DNA from: Omphiscola glabra
Lineage: Eukaryota > Mollusca > Gastropoda > Lymnaeidae
Length of the DNA: 64,000 nt
NCBI GenBank assembly: GCA_964017045.1
Contig: OZ024798.1
Span: 11,181,793 to 11,245,792 of the forward strand
Reading direction: 5' to 3'
Part shown: in pieces, positions 21,835-34,401 of the stretch
How the letters are laid out: every line of letters starts with the position of its first letter
Numbering within the stretch: position 1 is the stretch's first letter
Translations under genes and position numbers: made by a program
The notes under the pieces: generated by a model
Seen by the model: only the letters and a program-made list of their open reading frames with translations
What the model was told of the DNA's origin: nothing
Database searches by the model: none

Positions 21835-22605
21835 GCGGATGACATAGGCGGACTGGCTGGAAGTGAGGAAGAGCTAGCCAACCTAATAAAGAGTCTTGAC
21901 AAGACTTCATCGTCCTTTTGCATGCAAATCAGTGCAGAAAAGACAAAAATGATGACGAATAGCACTAATGGCATCACCACTGAAATTAAGGTCGGAGAGG
22001 AAAGATTAGAGACAGTTGGCAGCTTCAAATACCTCGGAGCAATAGTTTCAGAACAAGGCTCCAAGCCTGAATTGATGGCCAGGATTGCGCAGACCACGAC
22101 AGCACTAAAGAGGCTCAAAAAAATATAGCCCCTAGCACCAAAATCAGGCTGATGCGCTCATTAATCCTCTCCATTTTCTAATATGCCTGTGAGTCCTGGA
22201 CATTAACAGCAGAACTTGAAAGGAAAATAAAGGCGATGGAGATGAGATGTTTCAGAGGCGTTCTTGGCATCTGCTATAGAGACCACATCACCAATGAGCA
22301 AATAAAAGAAAGGATTCGTCAGGCAATTGGGCAATACGATGACCTCCTGACTTGAGTGGTATGGCCACGTGACCAGAAAACAAGGGCTCGCCAAAGAGAT
22401 CTTGCAGGGCACTACTATAGGAGGGAGAAGAAGAGGAAGACAAAGGAAAAAGATGGGAAGATAACATCAAAGAATGGACGGGATTAAAACTAGGCGACGC
22501 TATGCGTGGGGCAGGAGACCGAGAGGAATGGAGAAGAATAGTGTACATGTCATCTGTGGCGCCCCAACGGTCGAAGGACTACGGGACCTGATGATAATGA
22601 TGATG
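21835..22605 (+). mobile_element. 5'-truncated LINE with 11-bp target duplication
   Basis: The fragment starts inside the reverse-transcriptase catalytic box (ADDIGGLAGSEEELANL) and continues through AEKTKMMTN and GSFKYLGAIVSEQGSKPE to frame-broken C-terminal sequence (YACESWTLTAELERKIKAM, then GRRRGRQRK-like). The 3' end is a GATGAT-type simple repeat. ACATCTGTTCT flanks both ends perfectly (21824-21834 and 22606-22616). The clade (RTE-like by its tail) is an inference. Internal stops show it is dead. Confidence 0.88.
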
Positions 22606-22616
22606 ACATCTGTTCT

Positions 22617-23100
22617 CATGTCAACAAAGATGGTGGCTATGGGGGGAAAAAAACTAGTGCAAAAACGTGTTCAAATTTACCTCTTTTTTTTTTTTTTTTG
22701 CAGCATTAATTAGTTAATTCATAATTACAGGCCTGAAGATACAGAAGGATTTTGCCAGAAATAGTATAATATAGAGACAGAATTAGACTAAGTTAGGGCA
22801 ATCTTAAAATCAATAAAAAGCCTCTCTTTAGGATTTCTCTTCTAGACAGTTGCTTCAGTTTAAACTTAACATAGGCTAAGGCTAAACACTTTATTATACA
22901 CATTAAAAAAAAAACAGTAAGAAGACAGCAGCTAACCACTTTGGGTCAGTGTCACATAAAGTTAAATGAAAAACTGAAATAACAAAAACCTACAAGTGCT
23001 GACAAAGCATAAAATAAACCTAATCACTGCAGTCGATTCCCTAGACCTACATTTTATAATCATAAATTCACTAAAATGACATAATTTTGTTCTTTTGAAA
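22617..23100. other. AMBRA1 upstream region
   Basis: AT-rich. A pyrimidine tract plus AAACAG at 23103 looks like an acceptor 24 bp before the AMBRA1 start codon, so a non-coding first exon probably lies upstream. I cannot place it. Confidence 0.4.
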
Positions 23101-23127
23101 CAGGACCGAATTCTTAATTGAAATACC

Positions 23128-26100
23128 ATGGTCGATGTGTTCCACTATCTGGAACTTAGGGCCCAGGGTCTTACACATGGACATCACTTCAGAGAGTGCC
23201 GAAAGGTCGTCAGGAACTTGCTGGAAGATGTTTCTGCAAAGCCAGTTCACAACCTGGTAGATATTATACAATAATAAATAAACAACCTTCTTCCTTACAA
23301 AAAATGTTGCTTTTTATTACATTGCTTCAATGGCTTATGGATATCAATAGCCCATTTGACGCGTTTAAATTTCATGATTTTGACACCCACTTGAACAGGA
23401 GAGAGGAAATAAGTTTTGCCACGGTTACAAGAACACAGGAGTTAAAGTTAACTCTGCATCAATCGGTTAGCTTGTGTATATTCATATACAAATTGTGACA
23501 ATAGCTAAAGTTATGCCTACCAACATGTCCTGGGTTATCAAAGGGTTTCACTGGTTAATCTGGTCAGATTGAAATTTGTCGGGTTTTTTTCCACTCGCAG
23601 TTTACCAAAAAGTGGTTTTTCTTTTCAGACCATGTTTATATTATCTCATGCAAATTAATATCAGAATAGAACTTTGGTGGTTACCAGATAGAATATTTCA
23701 TGCAGCTAAACTGAAATGCTACTCTGGAGATTGAGGGAAAATTCTAGAAATTGTGTGTGCTTATATTTGAACCAAACATCAGCTGACATGTCCGCGAGCC
23801 TGTTGGCATCTCACCGTGATTTTTATATTTTGCATGGCACGCTGAGGCAGTTCAGCGTTTAAAGCCTGTTTGAAAAGGGAGAGTTTTGATTCAGTTGCTA
23901 GATTATAACAATGCTACTTTTATTGGAAGAAAAAAAATGGACACTTTGTAAAAAAAAATTTGGTGCAAGATAGATTATTTTATGGCTGAATCGGGTGCAG
24001 TTTTTAATTTTTTTTTTCTTTTACACGTTTTCTATAATGTGTTGCAACCAATGGGGGAGAAGGGAAGAGTGCATGTATAGAAACAGTAACAATTGCAAAT
24101 GCATCAAAGTTGAAGTCTTCAAAACACTAACAGCTTAATAACGTAATCCTACCCTAGCATTTCTTAACTTTTTATAGTTTTCTATTATTATCTATTTCAT
24201 TCAGGCCAAATGTACAATTTGTGTAAAAAAATATGTACAGGTTCTACACATGTACTTTTCCTTACTCACAACACCTTATAGAAAATGAGACACTTTTTTT
24301 TTAACAACCGGAACCGGTTTTGTTTTTATTTTAGCAGGGTCCTGGTAAGTGCTGGCCGTGTGAAATCTCAACTATTAGAAATATTACAAAAAATTTAACA
24401 TGTTGAAGCTGAACTTTTAAATATGTAAGCTTGCTTCCCCCCCCCCCCCCCTTTTTTTTGAATATGAAGCCCTGGAAAAATATGCCTGAAGCAACAGCCT
24501 TCTACTGGCTAAAATCAATTTTTTAAGCAAGCTGACCAGAGCTTTGACAAAGTTAAAAGGGACATCAAATTTCTTGGAGATGTAGTTTAATGTGAAACCA
24601 TTGGAATACCAGGGACTGAATCAAATCATTGCCATACTGTCTGGCATCAACCCAGCTGAATTTCTGTTACAATCCCAGTTAGCCCAGTTAAATGGCATGA
24701 CAAGCAATTCATGTTTGTTTTTTTTACTTAACATGTTGTAGGATTGAATGATCATTTATTGTTCTCTTCACAGCCCTGTGAGTTTTCTGGTGAGCCAAGG
24801 GCCACATTTCTCATGGACTTCAGCCCAAACATGTGACTATAATTTCTTTTTTTTAGATCTTGACAAGCTTGAAGAAAATATACAACACATACTATACTTT
24901 TCTAAATAATCGATATATATGTTTGGGAGTTTATTAGTCCAAATGATTTTGCCTATATGTAACTGAATTTACTCGCAACCATATTGTAGAGGGTACTCAA
25001 AAGAATCGTAAAATTAAATTTTTTGTGTGCTATTTTTTAAATAATGTGCTGCAGTCATATCTCTTTCCATGAACTGATGTTATTTTTTTTATTCTTTAGG
25101 TTACGTGTCGCATCAACACATGGGGACCACACTGTACGAGTGACGGATATACGGACTGGAAAATGTACCCACATTCTAACTGGGCATCCCAGAACACCAT
25201 GGTGTCTAGCATTCAATCCAGCATCTAATGATATACTTGCCTCTGGCTGTTTGGGTGGAGAAATTCGTATATGGGATCTACTGGTATTAACTTTTCCTAA
25301 AGCTCCATCGAAATACATTCATCTGATATTGTTCATATATAAATTTTGAACAATTCAGTTGATTCATTTGGTAGATCTGCCCCATTAATTATATTACTGA
25401 GTAGTGTTCTTTAACCTATTCAATCCCGTAGCGATCAAATCCGGCCAGTACCTATTCAATCCCACTACGGCCAAATCCGGCCACTTGACCCTTTGTTTAC
25501 ATGTTGCTAAAAAGAAAGCGGAAATCTCGCTATTTAAACGTAAATCTCACTAGAAACGAGACCAAGGGAGATTACTCTCTTTTTAAAAATATTTTTATTT
25601 ATTGGATGAGGAGTATTCATTATTTTAAAAGCAGATTTTTTATTTGAGTGTTATGATCGTTTGTATTACAAAACTTCGTCGATAATTGACTTCTAGCAAT
25701 TTACACAAGAAAAGCATGGATGCAAATCAATTTATTTCATATGATTATACTGTTAGATTTGTTTAAAATTTTTTTCAAAACCTACCCACGATAAGGGTGG
25801 AGTTGCTCCCCTTTGGTTGGGGTTTCCAATTATAAAATTTCTGAGCGCCCTGGATTGAATGGGTAAATTAATAACTAAAATTTTGATGACTCATGACACT
25901 ACTGTTGTATCCAGGGTGGCGGAAGTGAAGTTCTCCTCAACCCTTGTGCGGGCCAAGTCATCACATCGCTGGCATTCCACCCGACGGGCCAAGTCCTTGT
26001 GTTTGCGACCATGAACTATATTTACTTTTGGGACTGGAGCCAGGCCACGCCGTTCTCCTTCACAAGGACAACCCACGATTATGAGAGAATACGGTACAGG

Positions 26101-28630
26101 CTCACACAGCTTTGTTGTTGTATTTTTATTTAGTTCTGTTCTCCAGAAATAATTTTGATAAGTTTGTAGCTAGTTATTAAGGGGCGTTTTTTTTTAAAGT
26201 TGTTTTTAAGTTTTTGTTTAACGGCTAGTTGTTATGAAGTGTTTGTTTGTGGGCTAATTTTTATTAAGTGTTTGATGAAAAAACGAATTACTAACAGAAA
26301 TAAAAGAAAGAATATTAGCCGGAAACAAGGCACACTTTAGTAGTCAGAAAATACTAAAAAGTAAAAACATTACAAGAGAATCAAAGAAAACTATTTATAA
26401 AACTGTAATCAGACCAGTTTTAACATATGCAAGTGAAACTTGGACCCTAACAACAACGGCAGAAAACCTTTTAAACACGTGAATGAGAAAAATTATCAGA
26501 AACATATGTGGACCAACAAAGGATGAATACGGATGGAGAATACAAATCAACCAGGAATTGTAAGTCTATATCAGCATCCCACGATAGCAGCAGAAATAAA
26601 AAAAAAAGGGTTGGCTATGCTGGGCAGGAGCTTTAGAGGGAGTGCCAAATGACAGTGGATTGAAGAGGGTGCTTCCCCAAAACCCAGAAAAAAAAGGCTC
26701 AAAGGCAGACCTGGGCTTGGATGGATGATGTGGAAAAAGATCTACAGCAGGTGTGAATGCAAGCATGGAAAAGAAAAGCATTAATTAGGTCTGAGTGGAA
26801 GGAAGTGGTGAGGCACCACAGGGATGGCGTTTGATGGCTACTTATCATTAGGAAGTGTTTGATCGTAACTAATAGATTCAAGCTATGAGAATGAAGTTAA
26901 ATGTATAAGGCAGCAATTCCCCAATACACAAGAGTTCAAAAGTTCATTCAGTTTAGAAAGGTTTATAAACATTCTCATTATTTTTGTAAAAAAACTCATA
27001 AATGTATTTGACTTGTGACAGGAGCTTGTACAATCTCCCTATAACAGGATTCCACTTTTATACCATCTCTTAGGGTCTCGTAAGCACCAATAAATCACAC
27101 CATGGCATGCCATCTCTTAGGTTCATTTGAGCACCAATCACTCACACCATGGAATGCCATCTCTTAGGTTCATTTGAGCACCAATCAATCACACCATGGC
27201 ATGCCATCTCTTAGGTTTTCTTTAGCACCAATCACTCACACCATGGAATGCCTTCTCTTAGGTTCATTTGAGCACCAATCACTCACACCATGAAGAGCAG
27301 TCTGTTAGGTTCTCTTGAGCACCAATCACTCACATCATGGCATGCCATCTCTTAGGTTCATTTGAGCACCAATCACTCACACCATGGCATGCCATCTCTT
27401 AGGTTCATTTGAGCACCAATCACTCACACCATGGCATGCCATCTCTTAGGTTCATTTGAGCACCAATCACTCACACCATGAAGAGCAGTCTGTTAGGTTC
27501 TTTTGAGCACCAATCAATCACACCATGAAGAGCAGTCTGTTAGGTTCTCTTGAGCACCAATCACTCACACTATGAAGAGCAGTCTGTTAGGTTCTTTTGA
27601 GCACCAATCAATCACACCATGGCATGCCATCTCTTAGGTTCATTTGAGCACCAATCACTCACACCATGGCATGCCATCTCTTAGGTTCATTTGAGCACCA
27701 ATCACTCACACCATGGCATGCCATCTCTTAGGTTCATTTGAGCACCAATCACTCACACCATGAAGAGCAGTCTGTTAGGTTCTCTTGAGCACCAATCACT
27801 CACACTATGAAGAGCAGTCTGTTAGGTTCTTTTGAGCACTAATCAATCACACCATGGCATGCCATCTCTTAGGTTCATTTGAGCACCAATCACTCACACC
27901 ATGGCACGTCATCTCTTAGGTTCTTTTGAGCACCAATCAATCACACTATGAAGAGCAGTCTGTTAGGTTCTTTTGAGCACCAATCAATCACACTATGAAG
28001 AGCAGTCTGTTAGGTTCTTTTGAGCACCAATCAATCACACTATGAAGAGCAGTCTGTTAGGTTCTTTTGAGCACCAATCAATCACACTATGAAGAGCAGT
28101 CTGTTAGGTTCTTTTGAGCACCAGTCAATCACACCTTGGTGTGCACTGTTGTGTTCCAAATATTCTGAAAAGATTAATTTGTTTCCACTTGAATTTATCA
28201 TTTCCAGCTGGTTACGATTTGATCCACTGGGCCGGTACCTGTATACAGGAATAGCCAACAACACCACAGTTCACAGAGACAGAGAAGGTGTGGCAAGAGT
28301 TGTCGCAATGTAGGTATCAACATTCAATCTGACTTATATCGTGCTATACCCTTTGTAACCCTGCAAGCGTAACATTTTAAGGGATCAGAATTCAAACATT
28401 TTTTAGAGACTTATTAAGTTGGGTGATAGAAGAGTGACCAATTTAAAGTCAACCAACCTGTTTCAAACAAAAAAATAAATGTATTTATCATGGTTCTTTC
28501 TCTTTCAGTAATGATGCGTTAGATTTGTCAGCAGAGGGTGATGACAGGAGCACACAGCAGCATCTCAACCGCCTGCGGTATCAGCGACTGCTGCAGCGGT
28601 TTATGGCCTTCCAACAAGACCACAACAGAC
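23128..28630 (+). CDS. AMBRA1: AMBRA1 exons 1-6: N-terminal WD40 half
   Basis: Residues 1-259. Exon 1 (43 codons, [14 protein letters not shown]) corresponds by position to the N-terminal helix that contacts DDB1 in vertebrates; this is an inference from alignment by eye. Exons 2-5 encode [46 protein letters not shown] and [17 protein letters not shown], three to four WD blades. Exon 6 is Gln/Arg-rich ([15 protein letters not shown]). Introns carry a piggyBac-like MITE, a LINE remnant and a 47-bp array. Confidence 0.9.
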
Positions 28631-31600
28631 GTAAGGCTGCGTCTCTAAATAAAAAACAACAAATTAGTGTAATGCTATAAATTCATTTGAATATTAGAAC
28701 ATCTTTATTCATTTTCACCTGCTACATTATTTTGGGATCTGTGGTGAGTGCAAGCAGGATATAAATCTGTGAGCTTACTACTGGCAAGACAACAGGTTGG
28801 GGTACCGTTTATGTTCTTGCTCTGACGCCGACTTTTATTTGGAAATATGTCAAGGGGAATCAGTCGGGCATTCAAATAAAGAATTTTTTTAACAGCGCTT
28901 TAGTTTCCTTAACTAATGTTGGTCTAGTTTTACCATCCAATATTTTAAAAAATAACAGCGACCTTGCAATGACCATATCCCAAATATTGAAATAGTAGTA
29001 ATTCTTATTTTCATATGTTCTAATCATCTTAAAAAGTGTAAATGCATTAGAATTAAGCTATTTCTTCTTTGCTCCCTCATTGCCCTCTGCCCCAACAGCT
29101 GCATATCCCGGTATGCCACCATTATCACCTGAATCTCGCTCCCCTGTTCATGAAGAAGGGCTCGACAATGCTCGTCAGTATGCTCGCCATGTGACCAACA
29201 TCGCAGCCAGGACAGCATCCAATAATGCAGAATCCGCTTCTTCAAGTTTGCCCATTCTGTAAGTTGGGATATTCCACTCCAAAAAACAAGATGTGCATGC
29301 TCACAATGAGTACATTGCTATTGTACTTGCTATTCCAAAGGAATCGATGTACTTTAAAAAATTTATTGTAAATTTAGTATAAACTTTAACATTTATTTTT
29401 AACAATACAAAAAATTCAGTACAATTCAAATAAGTAGAAAGCTTATTAATCTATGTCAGTTATTGTATAGTTAAGACTAGCGTTAAGATTCAAACAATAT
29501 CATATATGTGATTTATTTAAGTAAAGTAACTTGTATTACATTTGACCATAAGTATGATAAAGCCGCCCCCCCCCCCTCCACAATCTGTCTGCAGGGCGCT
29601 CCATCGTCGGAGACATGCTTCATCAAGAGCACCAACAATACAGCCGAGCGTCTCGCAAGAGGACTTTGTGTCCGTCGGCCAGGAGTCTAGAAGCTCGAAC
29701 TGGCCCATGCCTAGAAGATTAGAGGATGCCCAGGCTCGGAGGAGGTGGGGCAGATACGAGCCGTTCTTTTTTTCCAGACACACAAGCAACAGCAATAACA
29801 ACAACAATGGCTTGGGGGACAGTAACAACAACAGCAATAACAACAACTATAACTTTGGTCATGGTAGCTATAACAGTTACAGGCCCGAAGTCCCCGTCCG
29901 GTCGGCCTCATCTTTAGACAGGCTCTTCACCTTGACGAGTCGTCCTTGGGAGGAGAACTGCCGCGGTGCCCGCCCGAGTCTTTTCTCCGCACGGCCAGCA
30001 GAAACGTCTGGGTCCTCGGCAGCCTCATCCTCCCAGCCATCTTCTCTGTATCAGGGGACAAGAAATGAGAACGCTGCAAGTGAAAGTCTGGATGCCAACG
30101 AGTTTGAGATTCTTCCGGTAGACCAAGAGAGGGAGGCTCGCAGAAACAACGGAAGTAATGGTTCGTCATCTTCCGGTGTTCTGAGCAATGCGGAGGGGAA
30201 TAACAATAATGTGGCCAGCTGGGAGGAGCTGCGTGCCTTGCTTAATAGAATAGCCAACCGATCAAGTGAGGAATCGTCCGCTTCTAGTGGTGCGGCTACT
30301 GTTACGGGTGTCCCCCCGCCATGGCCACTTCAGTCATCCAGCGCGGCATCCACTGCTGAAGGAAGTGAGTCTGGTTCAAGGTTGTCCATAAGGATATCCT
30401 CTGAGCCTGCCGCGGCCAGGCCAACATCAGTTCATCGGACACCCGCAAGGGATTCTGGCACCGCTGACTCGTCTAATCCCATCCTGAACCTAGATGTCTT
30501 CCTTGGCAGTGGAAATCTAGATACCTTTGAAGTGCCTTCAGCCAGAGTTTCTTCGTCGTCGTTGTTGTCCTCAAGATTAGCCTCACAGCTCCTCCCACCC
30601 GGACAAGAACCCCCTGCTGCCCAGCAGGAATCCATCAATTCAGTATTGAGAAATTCAGAAGCTGCTCCCCTGGCGATGGGCACTTCTGACAACACTGGTG
30701 TCCACATTCATTTTGACAATGGTGTCAGCCACAGCTGGAGGAGAGGGCTGGGTCTTCGTCATCATTCCGTGGATGAAGAGTCAGAGTTTCGCCTGCATTC
30801 TTCACTGCTGGATCGCTCCACCCCTAGGCACGTTATCGATCAGACCAGCCAGACTCTGGGAGCCATGAACCTGCCAGAAAGCTCTGATCAGTGCACAGAT
30901 GTGTCTGATTTGGGGGAGCAACATCAGCGCACAAGTGTGTCCGGATTGGGGGAGGACCATCAGTGCACAGATGTGTTTGATTTGGGGGAGCGCCGTCAGG
31001 GAGATTCTCATCTCATGGGGGGTGGTGTGAGGGACTCAGCGGGACATTCTGAGGTCACTGGGGTGCGTGTAAGGAGAAACGTTTATGAGCGCTTGGATGA
31101 AAATATGCAGCCCCTTCGGATAACCATTCCAAGAGAGCCATTAAGTTGTGAATTCAGTAACGAGGACGGAGACTTGGCTTGCAAGGAGGGAATAAGTGAC
31201 ACTAGAGATGACCAGAGTCAGTCCAGTAAAAGTCTTGATAGTAGAAGTAACAAAATGTCCATCTCGGCTGCCAGAGGGAATAGTAATTTAAGAGACGATG
31301 TCTGCACCTTGCCGCTGAAAAAACGAGGCAGAAAAATTCAAAGCAAAGAAGCTGTGGTGAGCAGTCAGGATTTTTCAACGAGTGAACACGCTTGCCCTTT
31401 GCATGCATCAAGACAAACTGGTTCTCTTGCTGGGGATAGAGGGGAGGGCATCAGCAGGCATGCAGGGCCACCACAGCCGGCCGGCTGCTCAGCCCATCAA
31501 CAGGTTTGTGCTGATGACTCTCGAACCAGAGAGACACAGGCAGTTGCATGTGAGGATCGGTCAAACACCCAACTGTCCACAAAAGTTGGTGAGGACCAGC

Positions 31601-34358
31601 CTGGCGTGTTGTGTTCAGATCCAAAGGACAGATCTGAAGATAATGAAGGGCTTGGTGAGAGCTGGCATCCATCCATCAGTGAAGATGGTCAACTCAATAC
31701 CTCTGTTGTGCCCGAGCCTGAGATGTACTCTCCCGAAAGGCCAACATTGGATTGTTCTGAAAATGAATCATCCACTCCTGTGGGCACAATGTCGGCGGAA
31801 TCCCTTTCGGGTGTGAGCGGTCCATCCGCTGCCCCCGTCCGCGTTATATCCTCGACATCCTCTTCATCAACATCGTCCCCTTCCTCATCCCCTTCTTTGT
31901 CCTTATCTTCAGTCATATCTTCCTCCTCTCAGGACACCCAAGCTTCTAGTGCCTTACTGGGTACAACCTCTTTGCATCTCCTGCCTGTCATCTCAATGGC
32001 AACACAGTCCTCCAGGGCACCTCCAGACTCTCCTGGAGTCAGCAGTCGGCAGGCACCCAGGGACTATTTAGCACTTCAAGAACAAAGCCGTACAATCGCT
32101 TCCCTCTCAGATAGTGGGGAAACTAGGCAAACACAGATCTTTTCAAATGGAATGGCCTCCCCTACTTTAGATGGCGAACCATACCCGAACATAAGGCCAA
32201 GTATGTTCGCCACAACGCCTTGTCCATGGAACATACCAAGGAGCACGAGTGATAGCATTCTCAGGGCCTCGCTTGTGCGTCCATCATCCTCTGATGTCAG
32301 GGCAGGACTGCGGCGATTCACCGACTCCAGTCAGCCCAGCGCCTTCTCTATCTTCAGCACGTCGACGCGGGAGCTGACCAGAAGCCCGTCGTTATTCAGG
32401 ACCTCATCGTTGCTGAACCCTGCTTCTGCCAACCCTGCATCTTCCTCTGGTCTGTACCCACCTGCCGCCAGGTCAGTTTCTGATCAGTCCAGTACAAGCT
32501 CTCCTCCCGAGGGTGAGGCTTCCTCTCAGAGACAACTGAATGCTGTTAGAGATGTGCAGGAGAGATTGCAGCAGGCTGTACAACAGCTACGGGAGGTGCA
32601 CACTAGTGTTAGAGAGTTGTCTTCAACTGCGCCAAGTGATGATCTCAACGTGATGGGTCCTGATTCAGTGACTCAGTACCTTGAGAGAAGAGTAAGTAAG
32701 AAGATGTGACTCTTGGCAAAAGAGAATATGTAGCCCTTCACTAAATTAGTCTGTCCAAAGTAAATAGACTTTGATCCAAGAAAGTACCCTTTGAGTCTTC
32801 CATATAGTACATGCGCACTGATGGGGGAGGGGGTTGTCAATTTGGGAGATTGGGGGAGGGGCCTCACCAGAAAGTATATACTATACATTTATTCACAGAC
32901 TTCTTCGGCAGAGCGAATGACCCTGCCCAAGTGCATTCCGTTACCCCAGGGTGACATTGCTCATTTTTTTATGGGAACCACTGGGCTCACCAAATAGCAT
33001 TGGAAAACCAACGATACATTTTATTTCATGTGACGCCATAATGGTTTTTAAATAAATTAATACGTTTTTTTTTAGAGGATGGGGTTTGACAGCTTGTTGT
33101 ACATATGTATTACGTATGGGGGTGTCTAAAATGTACATTTGAAAAGGGAGGGGTAAATTTTTTTTAAATTTATGTTCGTGCTATATGGATGGCGCTTTTT
33201 GTCCTAGTGTGTGGTTTGTTGATGTACCGGTATGTAGCAACAATTTGACCTAAATCTCCTGTCTTTCCTATGGGAAATTAGTAAAACACAGTAAGGTTAA
33301 ACCTGATAAAAGGAATGCAACAAAACAACGAACGTGTCGGCAGGAAGCCTTCATCAGCGAACAAACGGAAAAACCAATAAAATTAAAAAATGTGTAAAAA
33401 AAATATAATGTAGCACTTGGCTCAGAAGTGGTGTTCGTTGTTTTGTTGCGTTCCTTTTATCAGGCTTAACCTTGCTGTGTTTTACTAATTTCCTATTGGG
33501 CTAACCTGATTATCAGGCCCAAGTTTTAAATCATATTAGATCTTGTCTGTTCATTAAATACAAGCAATGACCAAGTAAGTTGTGTGGCTTAAACTACTTA
33601 AAGTTAACGCTACACTGTCTTTGCTTGACACAGTTTTCACAGTCTCACTGACCTACTTAAAATTCGTAGGTTTAATTGAACTTTTTTTTTTTTTTTTTTT
33701 TTTTTACAATACCGGACAACTGACAAATAAAAATTTAAATATTATTAATTTGAAGCAAAACAGACCAAGTCATAGGCTGACAGACCAAGTCATAGTTTGA
33801 CAGAACAAGTCATAGGTTGCTTTTTTTAAAAATCTTCCAGGTATCTGAGCTTGATCGAAGAATCTCTGACCTTGAGGAGAGCTATAACTCTCGTATTCGA
33901 GAGTTACGTCATGATTACTTGATGAGAAGGTCAGAAGTGCATCAAAATCTTCCTCTCTGTATCTCACCCTCCCACTTAATTATTTTATCATTAGAAAGCT
34001 TTTACAATTTTTTTTTGTGTTGTGGCCAATTTCAGTATTATTTATTCTCTAAATTAGTCCTTATAGGCTCTCCCGCTACCCCCCCCCCCCACCCCCACTA
34101 GCCCTCCCACTGTTTCAAAAAAAAAAACGACAAAAGCATTAAACTAAACATTAAACCTGTAACACAGGGGATAATGTGTAATTTCCTTTCAGTTTATTTC
34201 CCAATTCAAATATTCATTTCTCGTGGTGTCCAGCTGCATGTAACATAGATTAAATACCAAAATAATTTCCGTGCTTCTTGCTGGAGGCATTTGTAAAAGG
34301 AATATTGACTAGGCAAGAATGCAATAGACAAACTTATTTTGTGTATGGGAATGGATTG

Positions 34359-34401
<43 letters not shown>

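Noticed and set aside
23071..23271. Minus-strand frame that looked like an exon
   Set aside because: The plus strand gives a phase-consistent AMBRA1 first exon (23128-23256) whose products align with the next exon. The minus frame is its shadow.
29542..29594. Earlier Met start for the 1,055-codon AMBRA1 frame
   Set aside because: The acceptor CTGTCTGCAG at 29594 and the phase from exon 7 show that the upstream part is intron.
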